From NCBI RefSeq assembly GCF_001625305.1, contig NW_017804498.1, positions 747,567-811,566 of the forward strand: DNA of 64,000 nucleotides. Direction: 5' to 3'. This stretch comes from Branchiostoma belcheri. Taxonomy: Eukaryota; Chordata; Leptocardii; Amphioxiformes; Branchiostomatidae. The notes beneath the pieces are model-generated. The model searched no databases. It was not told the origin of the DNA and saw nothing but the letters and a program-made list of their open reading frames with translations. Shown here piece after piece: positions 25,401 through 36,535 of this stretch; position 1 is the stretch's first letter, and every line of letters starts with the position of its first letter. A program made the translations under genes and the position numbers.

Positions 25401-27103
25401 TACACTAGTGCTGAGAAAATGCTTACACTCTGAGCAGCGTCACACTCTGAAAGCTATCGTCTGTTTCACTCGACTTTCGTCCGTCTTCATCAGGTCTGGA
25501 AATTCCGTCACACAAGGTCACCATAATTGCAGTAAAACTATTCCGTGATCAGGGAAACTACTGGATAATTAGCCACTACTGGAATGGTTTTGATTCTGTG
25601 TAGAAAAGCGTTGCGTTCAATGTTGTGACATTTCTATCTTCGGCACGTCCAAGTAGACGGTCTTACAACAGTTGTTTCGTAGTTGTGTGGTTTTCATCAG
25701 TTTAATACGGAGAGGTCGCGTTCGTCATACGTCATCGCACGATTTTTTTATGTCGTAGGATTTTTAAGCAGGTTGTTACTGAAACATGGCCAAATGCCGA
25801 GAAGGATTTAAGACAGTCTTTCCTGTGAAAAAACAGCTGGATTTTGTTCGACACATTCAAGACCATCCCATGAATGTCCTCAGTCTGTGATCGTACGACA
25901 GTCGCACGGCTCTGGACGGCTCGGTAGGGTCTGAAGCAGGAGGCGCAGCACGTACAGACGATATTGTGAAGAAACATTGTGTGCTAATTACATCCATATT
26001 TACCCATGTGGCAAAGCTTGTGAACCCTTTTTTAGGATAAAGGTCATAAATTTTGTACCGTGTTCGCCAGAGTGTTGAAACATTTCCTATCGCATGGTAT
26101 CAGGATATATGAGCATGCGGGAATAGCGAAATGCAGTGGAATTTGGGGGTCACAGAAAGGCACCGGTATCTCTTTGTAGTCTGGCTTGTTACCTTGGGCG
26201 CAATTGTTCAAACAAACCTTTGCTGGTGCACATTTCAGGCAACCGGTTCAGTTTGTGTATAAACGCTACCAGCTGTGTAAAAAGTAGACTGTACTCTGTC
26301 CGTTCATCAATGCCAAAGAGATCCACACAAAAGCAATGGCAGTCCTTGCAGAACGGTGGCACAAAACCGTCTTGAGCCGTATGTGGGACCGTAATTATTT
26401 AGCAAACCTACAGCTTCAGTTCTAAAGGTTGTTCTTTATAAACAAACGTCGTACTAAAAACCGTGGCAAGGGATGCATTGTCGCGACCAAACGTCCTTGC
26501 TAGCCAGGCTGTTTCCGGAGCCTACACAAGCTAGGTTACACCCTGCGCAACAGGGTCTAACTGAAGGATGCATGCCTGTGGTAAAAGTTTTCTTGTAGGA
26601 TGTTGGCACTGCAGTCGAGGAGCTGGGCTGTGTAGGCTCTGGCAACATTCTGACATCCAGGCTACGTCTGTGCCTCGTGGTGGCACGCCAACTATGCGCG
26701 CTAAACTTACAACCACTCAAAACACGGAATGGGGTGACAGATATTTTGGTAAACGTCTACCTTTCAGTGACAACTCCTTGGCATGTTATGGGAAATATGA
26801 CATAGTATATATACATCACATTTTTCACGATTAACGATAGGAAGCGTCATCTATAATACAAGTTACAAGACCCTGAAGAAAGTATAAAGACGACGTACCG
26901 ACAAGAGAAGACCAGGAAGCCTTTGGCCGGTAGATCGGGTACTGCTTTGGGAACCTCTTCTCGGACCACAGACCTTCGAACACCAGCGTGTACTTCTGCT
27001 TGGCCGTGTCGCCCTTACAAGGCACCTCAGACAGCAACACGTTGGCTCCGGCCGCGGACAGCAGCGCTGCTAGACACGCCAGGAAAACTCCGGTCCCAGT
27101 CAT
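14815..27103 (-). CDS. Spondin-domain protein with six thrombospondin type 1 repeats
   Basis: Sixteen exons give about 778 aa. The first four are 27103-26899, 20094-19880, 19720-19544 and 19221-19053. Six TSR pairs follow: 18696-18609 with 18357-18188; 18044-17957 with 17710-17535; 17357-17270 with 17010-16829; 16631-16544 with 16291-16122; 15948-15861 with 15646-15480; 15239-15158 with 14998-14815 (TAG). A signal peptide ([16 protein letters not shown]) is followed at once by the spondin domain (about residues 20-255), with [24 protein letters not shown] and [12 protein letters not shown]. Each TSR has CxVSxWSxFSxC, CGGG, QKPxNGGxxCP and CNxxPC. Linkers between repeats are Lys/Glu/Pro-rich. 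Spondins are extracellular-matrix adhesion and axon-guidance proteins. F-spondin adds an N-terminal reeler domain to spondin plus six TSRs; mindin has spondin plus one TSR. This gene has no reeler domain. Confidence 0.92.
15480..18044 (-). repeat. Tandem genomic repeat of the two-exon TSR unit
   Basis: TSR units 2-5 recur every roughly 645-720 bp. The exons and also the flanking intron sequence are similar, for example TTCTGGAATGTAAAAA after the second-exon acceptor and GTGTACAGATAA before the donor. The second exons end at 15646, 16291, 17010 and 17710. Units 3-5 look closest. Confidence 0.8.
20184..21693 (-). mobile_element. 5'-truncated LINE with reverse transcriptase C-terminal half
   Basis: The open frame from about 21693 to 20332 starts [15 protein letters not shown] and includes the catalytic [26 protein letters not shown], the post-[11 protein letters not shown] and a C-terminal Cys/His stretch ([19 protein letters not shown]). 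The frame is intact over about 450 codons, so the insertion is fairly young. It lacks the endonuclease and the first RT blocks. The 3' end (20250-20184) has AATAAAGG and an ATTC-rich tail. It is a non-LTR element; the clade is not resolved here. It is inserted in sense with the spondin gene. Confidence 0.88.
22384..23283 (+). mobile_element. Non-autonomous repeat with terminal inverted repeats
   Basis: It starts TACCTTCGCCAA (22384-22395) and ends with the exact reverse complement (23272-23283), spanning about 900 bp. The left part has a GT microsatellite (about 22422-22466), then AGCACGATAACTCAAGAAGG and two related GATAACTCAAGAA modules. The right part (22830-23240) holds AT-rich units with ATGCAAAT or ATTTGCAT octamers. 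It has no open frame. A truncated inverted copy is at 4500-4735 and weaker relatives are near 23501 and 44640. Confidence 0.7.
22422..22466 (+). repeat. GT dinucleotide microsatellite
   Basis: About twenty GT units with one interruption (GTGTGTCTGTG). It lies inside the TIR-bounded element. Confidence 0.9.
23501..23620 (+). repeat. Diverged partial relative of the TIR-bounded repeat
   Basis: It begins TACCTTGCCAGAAGGTTAT and continues with CACGATGACTCAAGAATC and CTTGGTAGGTGAGTAGG. These parallel the start and second module of the element at 22384. Confidence 0.55.
25725..25900 (-). repeat. Diverged member of a dispersed MITE-like family
   Basis: It shares GTTACTGAAACA, TTAAGACAGTC and CGACACATTCA blocks with the copies at 30246-30425 and 36372-36535. 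It is the weakest member of the family. Confidence 0.4.
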
Positions 27104-27172
27104 GGTTTCTTCTCTAGAGCTTTGTGTTCTGTAAGAGGCAGATTTGTGCGGTAGTAAGTTGTCTGTTGTCTA

Positions 27173-27182
27173 CTTATATATA
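27173..27182 (-). promoter_or_regulatory. TATA box of the spondin gene
   Basis: The minus strand reads TATATATAAG about 70 bp before the start codon at 27103. This would place transcription start near 27145 and leave a 5' UTR of about 40 nt. The sequence and spacing are good; the start site itself is inferred. Confidence 0.55.
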
Positions 27183-28365
27183 GAAAAATGTCCCTGTGCT
27201 GGCTGAGACCGGATCGGAGGGAGACGCTGAGACCCCTGTTCTGCCTGGGCCGGCTGAATGCGGAATGAAGCGTCTCGGTCCTGAAGCCTTAGCTTTGTCT
27301 CACTAGTCAGTCATTCATTTGCAAGGTAACGTCATCATTTGCTGTACTTTTCCTACTGGCTAATGCTGCCTAGCAACAGACGCCGTCGCCATGGCAACGA
27401 CTGGTGGATGAGAGAAGTGGCATGTCAGTAAATGGTCATGACCACCCTGTTCTAGTGCCTGTCAGCTTGGGGGGTTAGCAACATCCCGAGCGACAACAGA
27501 TATTCTGATGACGCAAATGTCCCATATGCACAACTCAACGATGGCAGGATTTCAGAGAATTCTCCATTTAGATGGGTTATGGAATTTATGACGTCACCTG
27601 GACTGCTATCCTCTTACCCCTCTCTCCAATTGAGAAAGATGTAGGCCACACTAACTGCTCTGCCCGGCAGTGTCCGATTACACAGTTTTTGTAAACATCG
27701 GTCGTGTTGACAAATATCGACTGGGTGTTGCGAAGAAATAGACCTCCGCAGCGTTCTTTCTTGTTCAGTAAAATCTACCCCCCCCTCCCCAACGTCCGTG
27801 CAGTCAAGGTCATCGCAAGTCTGTTGTAGTCAGCAACCTAGTCATTGTCACAGTCTACTCAGGAAGGGTCTACCGGGTCTGTGGAAAGTAACATATCTAT
27901 GTTCTATTTAGAGGTGACTTGTTCTAAGTTTGCCTGGCCCCTGCTTGCCCTCCCGTTCCCCGAGGCCCGCGGCGAATGCGGCGGTAATGAACACTTATCT
28001 CTCCGCAGTGTGTCCTGGCGGGGCTCGTGACACACGCATTCCGAACAGTCTGCCTTCACCGCTACAGGCAACGCTCTAAACGACGCACATGTGGCCACAT
28101 AAAATGTAATTAAAGTTTTGAAAGGCTGGTTATGACTCTCATCTGTTGCTTATTTGTGGTCCTTCCTTCATGACTGTAGCTAGGACGGCCGGATTCTGTC
28201 GGAATTAAGACAGAGTTCGGAATTAGATTTGACGGATCACTGCCCCAGACTCGCGGCTTATCGTTAAGTTCCCACCTGTGAAGTAAATCATTATTAATGG
28301 GTGACTTAAATCAGCCAACTTTACATTGCTGTGAGGAAGTTGACCGGAACGCTTAAGGGCCTGTC

Positions 28366-28520
28366 ATATACACGGTGCGATCGGCATTCCTGGGATAGCC
28401 GTGCATGTGTCCGGCAAAATTCAGCTTCTTACGCGTGTACGGAAAAGGCTGTCTCCGACTGGTTTTGTCACAGCCTGCAAATTCTACATTAAATCGTAGG
28501 ATGACCTATATATACCCGCG
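28366..28520 (+). repeat. MITE-like dispersed repeat, copy A
   Basis: It has GGGATAGCCGTGCATGTGTC, GCAAAATTCAGC, AAAAGGCTGTC, TGTCACAGCCTG and CGTAGGATGACC in that order. The same order appears at 31775-31925 and, reversed, at 30246-30425 and 36372-36535. Confidence 0.65.
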
Positions 28521-29830
28521 AAATATACCCGCGCTGTAAGATTGTTCATTCTGACAGTAAGAATTCCCACAAAGGTTTTTGACTGCAAACCTTACCAAAG
28601 ATGCAGGTAACATCATGAACTGAGGTTCGTTTGTTACTTTAGTTCGTGCTAGGTCGACTTTCCCTGACCCTAAGACAGACATTATGTCACAACGGTTCCT
28701 TCAGCCTTCCGTGTCGAGGGAAAGGCCTGGAAATATACATGTTTGGGGTTCTATGGGTGGTCTTCCTCCTGACCTTTGAAGATATTGAGTTACCGGTAAC
28801 TTTCTAAACAAATGTCTTTCGGCTACAAATCGAGTGCCTTTTTCACGACAGGTGTAAAGAGAGAAGAGACATCCCTGCCCCCTGAACATGTGTTGGCCAC
28901 GTGCGTTTCCTTTAGCAGTGGTCGATTTACCCCTGACCTAAAACTTGACCTCCCGCAGAGTAAACATAAATTGTGAGAATCTTTAGTGTGTAGTGTTGAA
29001 CGCATGTGGTAGTCTTAATCCTATATCCGTTGCCCTGGTGCCCTCAAAGTGAACTCTGACATAACGGTGTTGTACCCTCTATAGGCAGTTGTCGAAAGAC
29101 AGCCTCCGGAGATATAGCCACCTTAGCAGTCTAGACGAGTCGAGATTTGGGGGGTGGGGTGGCATAGGTGGATAGGTGCGACGGTTGCAAGTGACACGCC
29201 TTCAGGAAAAAAGCACATAAGCCTGCAAAAAAGCCCGACTCGTAGAGACCACTAAGGAGTCTACTTCATAGCGCCAACGTCGTGACCCAGAGAAATACTG
29301 TACAAGACATAGGAACCGATATCAATCGTGCAAACAACCCACAAAATCCATTCCAACAGTTCACAAAATCCATTCCTTAAGCACACCTTAAATCATGTGC
29401 AAATGTTCTGCTTCACGGTGATAGATGACTCCAAATCCGCTGAAAGTACTCCCCATGGACACAGCTTACTTCACGGCCGCGACAACGCTGTACTACACAT
29501 GTCCCAGCCTTGGTCTGTGTGTTCTACTTGTCAAAGTTTATGTAGTACAAATGCGGCTCTATATGTTCTTTGAGACCTTGACCTCACCCTCGGCGATATT
29601 TCTATCTCCTGGCGTTTGCTGACGGAGTTGGCCCGTGTGTGATATGTTTGTTCCACGAACAGTTGACTAGTCGCCGTGTACACGTTAGACAGGTGGGTGA
29701 CTCCGGGACCAGACGGCTGGTCTTTATTTGGTCATGTCCGGGTACAGCACCAGTTCTGTCACCAGCTGACCCAGACAGTCTCTACCGCTTCACACATGAA
29801 CGTTACATGGTAGGGGAGTGTGGTACGTGT

Positions 29831-30015
29831 CTGTAAATGTGTTTCATTTCGCCGTGGTCTTATTTCGCGATATAAGGTTTTCGCGGTGTTTGAAGTTCAA
29901 GGTTGAAGCAAATTCTGCAGCATAGAAATGAAAAGCACAGATTCGAGATGTCATGATTTCGCGTGAAGAGAACATCGCGAAAATAAAATCACCGCGAAAG
30001 TTCATGCATTTACAG
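29831..30015. mobile_element. Foldback MITE, 185 bp
   Basis: It begins CTGTAAATG and ends CATTTACAG. The arms continue as imperfect inverted repeats containing TTCGC(C/G)GTG and ATTTCGCGAT-type blocks. A diverged relative is at about 38595-38735. It contains no open frame. Confidence 0.65.
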
Positions 30016-30245
30016 TGTTTTGTCCAGACGAGTACCCTTGAACGAGCGACCTAGAGAAAACTGATTCGCATCTGCATCAAATGCAGGTTCAGCTTGGCGA
30101 GGGTTATAACCAGGGCAAGCTATGAACCACCGCCACGTTGCCTCATCATTCAACCATACTGTTGCTTCAATAGCATAGTCCGAGTGTTCTGTCCATCTAA
30201 CCTGGATGAAGTGACAGGGACAACTTCAGTAAAGGAATGCCGTTA

Positions 30246-30425
30246 ACTGCGCGGTCATATTCGTCGTAGCTGCATGGTTGTACGCCGTCTTGCAATTTTG
30301 ATGCCGTAAAATTTCTAAATAGGCTGTGACAGAATCAACCACTGACAAGGGTCTAAGACAGCCTTTTTCGCAACAAGATTGCTAAATTTTGCAGGACACA
30401 TGCATAACTGTCCCTAGACATGTTT
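30246..30425 (-). repeat. MITE-like dispersed repeat, copy B
   Basis: Plus-strand start GCGCGGTCATATTCGTCGTA, then TAGGCTGTGACAGAATCAAC, AAGACAGCCTTTTTCGCAAC and TTTTGCAGGACACATGC. It is the reverse-oriented counterpart of copies at 28366 and 31775. Confidence 0.7.
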
Positions 30426-31125
30426 ATACTATCGCACGAAGCATGTGGACCGAGGCCTTATGAACACTGCAGCCGTTGAGTCACAGGAAATGATTGTCAA
30501 GTTCAATGAATCATTTGGCAAACCGATCGAGAGTTCGTTTATTTCCCTCCTTATACTTCTATAAACGTTGTGACAACGGAAGTCTGTAGATACAAATGCT
30601 CCCTGGGATACAGTAGGTGAATAGGACATGCCCCAGGACTAGTCTCTGGTGGTATTACCGACTACACCATGGTCACGTGAGAGTGTCCATATCCGGCTCG
30701 TGCTGTGCGACCTTCTCCCAGACCGCGCGAACTGAGGGGACGTTAATAAGTCGTTAGAGGCGCCATGACCTTGATAATGAGCGACAGGTCGGCCGACTTC
30801 CGTCTGTGTGGAGCCAGCTAGTGTCAAACAAGGACGCAAGAGGGTTCCGGAAATAAGTGATATTCTAAATTTCATGCCTGTAAGGGCTAGGTACAGTTCA
30901 TCTATCGTATAAACTAATAAACATATAACAAAAGAAAAAAAAGTTACCTCTTCTTGCCTACTTTGATGGTCAATTTCTCATGCACAGTGATTGGTCTGTA
31001 GGGTGGGTAGCCTTTCACCTCAGCGTACAAGTATTACCGCGGAATGACTCAATTCAGTCAAGGACGTAGAACTACTAGAACGTCCTTGATTCAGTCGATT
31101 ACCTCTCCGGTAGCCACTGGGTATA

Positions 31126-31327
31126 AAGCGGCGTGTTCCAATTTCTCCACATGAACTGGCTTTTGCTGGTTCCATCTGACCTGGACATCCTGTGGTGTCC
31201 TTGGACATGACAGATGTTACACTGTAATAAAACCCGACACAACTGGGGCGACATCTATCATGGCCCACATCGCCTATCACGTGGTTACCACGTGGTATCA
31301 CGTGGTTGTCATCAACAGGTGGGGGTC
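31126..31327 (+). repeat. Duplicated segment, copy 1
   Basis: It shares GAACTGG(C/T)TTTTGCTGGTT, CAGATGTTACACTGTAATAAA and CAACTGGGGCGACATC with 33650-34050 in the same orientation. It includes the E-box cluster at 31278-31304. Confidence 0.7.
31278..31304. promoter_or_regulatory. Three E-boxes (CACGTG) at helical spacing
   Basis: CACGTG occurs at 31278, 31289 and 31299, with starts 11 and 10 bp apart. bHLH-type factors bind this motif. No promoter is known here, so function is unproven. Confidence 0.35.
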
Positions 31328-31558
31328 TCGAGTGTTTAGTAAAGCTGCAATATAGTCAAACATATGCGCCGCTCTATACCACGGTTCAAAATGTTAAAGT
31401 CACGATCATGTAATGAGGGTTTGGGCAGACCGTGGGTTCACGGCTGAACTAAAGAACTAAGGACAGGACCTGACTTATACAAATGTTGCTGAGAAAGCTT
31501 GCCCAGCCGACAGGTTCAATGTCACGACTTTGTAAACATTCCCGTCCTGCGGGCGTGG

Positions 31559-31606
31559 AGGTCACGGTGACCCGTCTGTGGGGGAATGTGGAGGTCACGG
31601 TGACCC
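31559..31606. promoter_or_regulatory. Two oestrogen-response-element-like palindromes
   Basis: AGGTCACGGTGACCC occurs at 31559-31573 and again at 31592-31606. Each is an AGGTCA half-site, a 3-bp spacer and TGACCC, one base off the consensus AGGTCAnnnTGACCT. The flanking GTGG is duplicated too, giving a 33 bp period. Steroid-type nuclear receptors bind such sites; activity here is not shown. Confidence 0.4.
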
Positions 31607-31774
31607 GGCGTCTGCTGAATAGATAAACAAACGCTCCCTACCAGCAGAAGTAACCGTTACCACGGTAGCACCACGGTAGCAAGCTTATGCTAAAGGCAGG
31701 TCGAGAAAAGCAAGGCCGTCGACTTAAAGGCTTCCGTCCTTGAAGTCAAAACTATATCAGAGACCCTGAACGCA

Positions 31775-31925
31775 TTATTGGGATAGCCATGAACGTGTCC
31801 TGCAAAATTCAGCGGTCTTGTTACAAAAATGGCTGTCCTTGATGATCATTGTCAGTTGTTGATTCTGTCACAGCCTATTTGACAATTCTACTGCAACAAA
31901 ATCCTTGGGTGACCTACGACGAAGT
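31775..31925 (+). repeat. MITE-like dispersed repeat, copy C
   Basis: It has GGGATAGCCATGAACGTGTC, GCAAAATTCAGC, TGGCTGTCCTTG, GTTGATTCTGTCACAGCC and a final GGGTGACCTACGACG. It is collinear with copy A. Confidence 0.7.
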
Positions 31926-32324
31926 AACCACGCTATCCCCATTTACTTCATACCCGAATCTAAGGTGTTTTTAATAAATGAAGGGAAATTATATCCTGTA
32001 TATTTTCGCGAGGGAGTAGCCATTCGAGAGTTGAAATCACGGTATTAGAGTCTGTTTTCACCGATAAAATGATGTCTATTCAAATACGAAATCGCAAAAT
32101 GTTAGACTTCCGGAAAGTATTTAGGGTTTTCTTGATCTTCATGCTCACAGAATTCCGGCAATTCTTTTGGAACGGGGAAGGTGGGTGTAATTCAATCGAG
32201 TATTACACCACTTCCTGGATTCCTCCAAATACGTACCATCCACCTACTCTCACCCTGTCAATTCGACTAGACCTCAATCAACTTTCAAAATCACCTCCCA
32301 TCCTCCAAACAGACACGCGACCAC

Positions 32325-32372
32325 AACTCAGCCACCCAAAACAATACTTCCGTACCCGGAAGTACCGAGGAA
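32325..32372 (+). repeat. Short repeat shared with 57850-57895
   Basis: A run of about 28 identical bases, starting CACCCAAAACAATACTTCC and ending CCGGA, also occurs at about 57866-57893 in a PSMD4 intron. It is probably a dispersed-repeat fragment. Confidence 0.6.
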
Positions 32373-33649
32373 GTTAAACATCCTCCTCTATTCGAAGTGG
32401 TCATCATTAGCTAGCTTTCTCGGAAAACTGAAAACACAGGCGAGATAAGGCAAGCTCTCCTGGTGAGTTAACAACAGGAAACAACTTGTGCTTATCAACA
32501 TTCTTCTGATAACTGTCTTACCGAATCTTGATAAAATCGACGTGTTTTTCTTGAGTGTTTCGCCAGATAATCCCTGGACTTTCCTGTAGCCACTACTGCC
32601 AACGTCTAATTGAACGTAAACAGCAGAACTGGGACAAGGACAGGCTGGCTGGTTTGTGCCAAAGTATACCAGCAGCACCTGTTGACCCTCGCCCTTGCCA
32701 TACGTATTAACCTCTACCAGACTCCAATTGCAAAGAGTTGCAGGATAATAGTATAGATTGGACAAATAGACTGAATGATATGTCAGTGGAGTTAGCCAGC
32801 CAGTACAGGTGGGGCCAATGCCATTCGCTACCTTGATTCAGGAAAGGAGGTACAAGAACACTTGAGAGCACTTTAGAAGTTGGTCAGACTGTTTCCAGGG
32901 CATACAAAGGCCAGCTCTCCGGCTTTAGGGTCAACATCCCCGCAATGAAATTTTACCACACTCTCCGTGAATTAGATCCTGTTGTACTGTGGTAATATTT
33001 ACTTTGAGGAACATTGGCCCTGAAGCCGAAGAGCAGCGACCAATGTAGAGCAGGGAAAGTTTGGCAGCCAGGCTAGTAAGAGATGGCCGGGTCACGCGTT
33101 CAGGAGGACAACTTACACGTGATGACTAACGCCTGCAGGACAGGGACAGGGCAATAGACTATAGTCTCCATCAGACTCTTTTTCAGGCTGAAAAAAAATA
33201 GTAGAAATCGATCTGATTATAAAAGGGGATATAATTGGCCAGTGGAGTTGGCTGGCCTGCACGCAAATGCATATGAGTCTGGTGGAGACTATCAAATACA
33301 AGGAATCGGACCGAATGGAATCAGGAACGATGGGATGGCTGGCAATGTGCTGCGATATGGCGTTATCCGCTTGGAGTGCATTTAACTCATCTCGTACTAA
33401 CATTAAACCAATTAGTCTCCGCCGAGTGTGTGGTCATCCTTAAAACACAGAGATTAGTTCGTGTGTTTACATTTCCCGCCCTTTTTATAAACAGACCACT
33501 CAAGTTATCATGGACCAAGCAGTACTGATTTTGCAATGACGGTTGTATTACATCAATCAGCAACAGAGCACACATTTTCTTTTCTTTCTCAGGCTGACCA
33601 ACAAAACCTTTCTAAACTTTCAGAATGTCCTTGTGAAACCATGTCTCAT

Positions 33650-34050
33650 TTTCTCTTCGTGAACTGGTTTTGCTGGCTCAATCTATTAACCGGGAAAAAC
33701 TAGTCCTTGCTGGCTCAATCTGACCAGGACAACTAGTCCTTGCTGGCTCAAGCTGACCGAAAAAAATATAGCCCTGTCTAGCCCCTCTGGATACCTGTGG
33801 TGTTAATGGACATCACAGATGTTACACCGTAAAACTCGGCAACTTCTCTATATACGTGAACTGGTTTTGCTGGTTAAAAACTAGTCTCTGCTGGCTCAAT
33901 CTGGCCAATGAAAACTAGTCCTTACTGCCTCAATCTGCGGGAACAAACCACAGATGTTACACTGTAATAAATCTGGATGCAACTGGGGCGACATCCATCA
34001 CAGCCTACATCAACTATCACCTGGTTATCACCCACAGGTGGGAGACTGCT
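33650..34050 (+). repeat. Duplicated segment, copy 2, with internal tandem units
   Basis: It is related to 31126-31327. It also contains several degenerate units of about 30-35 bp around AACTAGTCCTTGCTGGCTCA and CAATCTGACC. Confidence 0.65.
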
Positions 34051-36371
34051 GCTTTCTGGGCCTGTCCAGTGTCTCAGGGCAACTTTTATGGACTCCACTG
34101 AACGTTTATCTGAGAGTTATCGCTTTTCTGGGAAATCTTCAGTTTAAAAAACACTGATTGTTCTTTGGCCTCCTCTAGTCACGGCTTCCAGACCTTCTTC
34201 CCGCTTGGAATGTCAAATTTACTTTGAGATGTTTCTTCAGATAGAATCACTTCGATCTATTGTTGAAGTTAATAGGTAATGTAGCAGCTAACACAGAGAG
34301 TTTATACAGGACTCGTGCTGATCAAGATAGCGTAGTCCGGGTCCGCCCCACAACCTTGTACTGTTGTATGCACACACACACGCCCATTTTACAACACCCC
34401 TCATTCCTGCGAAGTTCGCTGAGGGCATCGTGTGGCGTTCGTCCTCGTTTCGCCTGACCCGCGCCGACATCCCCAGCTCCACACACGAAACGGAATCCTC
34501 CTCTACCGACAAGGTACGCAGTTACTGCTGATTTAATGGCCACGACTTTTACAGCTGGATGAATTCGAACCTTCTCCTCATAGCTAGGTCGTGTTCGTTC
34601 CCCCTCTCTGGCACACTCTGTATAATGTCTTATTGTAAACATTTGCCAGACATTCGGGCTTCTACGATGCCCTGACCTTTCGCAGGGTGACGGCCTTTCT
34701 CTTGTGTGGACGTCCATTGACGAAAGCCACAACACCAAGATAACTTCAAGACTCCTTTTCAAGAATGTCTCGAACAAAATAGATTGTAACTGAAGGGGGC
34801 ATATGATTAATTTTAAGGATTCAATACTTGACGGATGAAGGAAAGTTTTCCTGTAGGGTCCAAAGTCCAGCCCGTAGCGATATTTACCCAAGAGACGTGG
34901 CCACAAACATCGTTTAGTTACAATCATGGACTATTTAGCCGCCAGGTGGCGCTGTGACAACGTTACGACGGGAGGCTGACAGAACGCCTGGTCTAGTATT
35001 GCGCATTATGGGATCGTTGGATAGAGTACCTTGGGTTTGAAAATACCGAAAAAAAATGTATCATAAGCAAATTCGTGGCCCTCGCGATATCTGAGCGGAC
35101 GGTAGTCGGTCACGTAAGAGGTCCTTGGATATGCCGACAAACAGCTAATAACACTTGTCAGGAGGACGTTGTAAAAGTTAATTACCTCCGTCAGCACATT
35201 TCTCATAACATCCTGATATACAGTGTTTATATCTTATCCAGCCGGCCCCGTACCTATGGCACGTAGACTTTTACTGTCTTGTCTCTGTTTTATACAGAAG
35301 GGTGCACGAGGGGAACTGTTATGACAAATAATGGAGTGCTTGGGCTAGAATGAAACGGTCGTCTGGTTTGCTCCTATAACCGTCTCGGTTTGAGCTATCT
35401 TGACAGTAATGGGTTTAATTTTGAAAATAACGATTTCAAATGTGACACCACCACGTCCTGCGAGAACATTACCGAGTTTTCCTAAGCTAAGACATCTGCG
35501 AATTCTTCGCAGTGCCATACATGATTTACTTAGACTTGAGTTCCTAACTTCAAACGTGACTGTATGAATTCCATGTGAGGAAACTCTGCTTCGCATAGAC
35601 CGGTGACTGTCTCTACAAGAAAGTTCACGGTCATCTTGCCAGCTATATCTAGTATTGAACTCATGTTACAGTAATTAATTGTGAAAGACTTTTGCCGCAA
35701 GTAGCACATTCCACTTAAGTCACATCCTTCCGCGCCAGATGTTTGCATCCACATGTTCAAGTCAACAAGATTGTACTTTTGTAGAACATGCGATTTTACT
35801 GTGTTTTACTCCAACGAGGAAGCTGAATAGAAGTAGTATTGCGGCTTTCCTGTCGTTTCCAGATGAAGTGAAACCGTTTAGACCATCGGACGTGTTAGTA
35901 TTCTACAGCTTTCCTTCCTCAACAAGTTGTTGGTCACGTTTTAGACGGGAAGAGTCAAAAGCTGGCCTCTCCATAGTTACCGCCTGTGGCCGCGGGGTAA
36001 ATACAGCTGGTAGTCAACTTAAACCCGCCTATGGTATTTCCTGCCAATGGAATTCTTGGCAGCACTTGGTGGTTTCCCACTGAGAGACGTTGAAAGCAAA
36101 ACACATTTCTCTACTTTGGCGGGAAGAAGACGTCAAGAGATCTTTGTACAGAGGGCAAGAAAGAGTGAGGCCTCCTGAGTGTCATTGAGAAAACTCCTGG
36201 AGCATGTCTTTGAGCAGGAACTGGCATCCTCTGTGGTTTTAGCAGGCACACGAGAAAAACAAACTGACGCTGTTTGTGGTTTGAGAGAAGTGTTGATTTC
36301 CTACTGGGGTGAGTTCAGACAGGAGAGATTTCCATGCACGTTTCCATAATAGATCTCGCTTGGATTTTTTA

Positions 36372-36535
36372 AGGCGCGGTCACATTCATCGTAGGTTGTC
36401 GTACGATCAAAGTTTGATTCAAGCATGCTGTGACAGAAGCAACCATCGACAAGGATCTATTTAAAGGCAAAATTTTCGGCAACAGGACAACTGGATTTTG
36501 AATACGTAATTATACACGACTATCCTAAGAATGCA
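36372..36535 (-). repeat. MITE-like dispersed repeat, copy D
   Basis: Plus-strand start GCGCGGTCACATTCATCGTA, then GCTGTGACAGAAGCAACCA, GACAAGGATCTA and AAAATTTTCGGCAACA. It is collinear with copy B. Confidence 0.65.

Larger units (their letters stand above)
20095..26898. other. Intron 1 of the spondin gene
   Basis: A 6.8 kb intron. It contains a LINE (20184-21693), a TIR-bounded repeat with a GT microsatellite (22384-23283), a partial relative of that repeat (23501-23620) and a CAT/ATC-rich stretch near 24345-24430. The rest, about 23620-26898 apart from the MITE-like copy near 25725, shows no gene or RNA that I can support. Confidence 0.6.
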
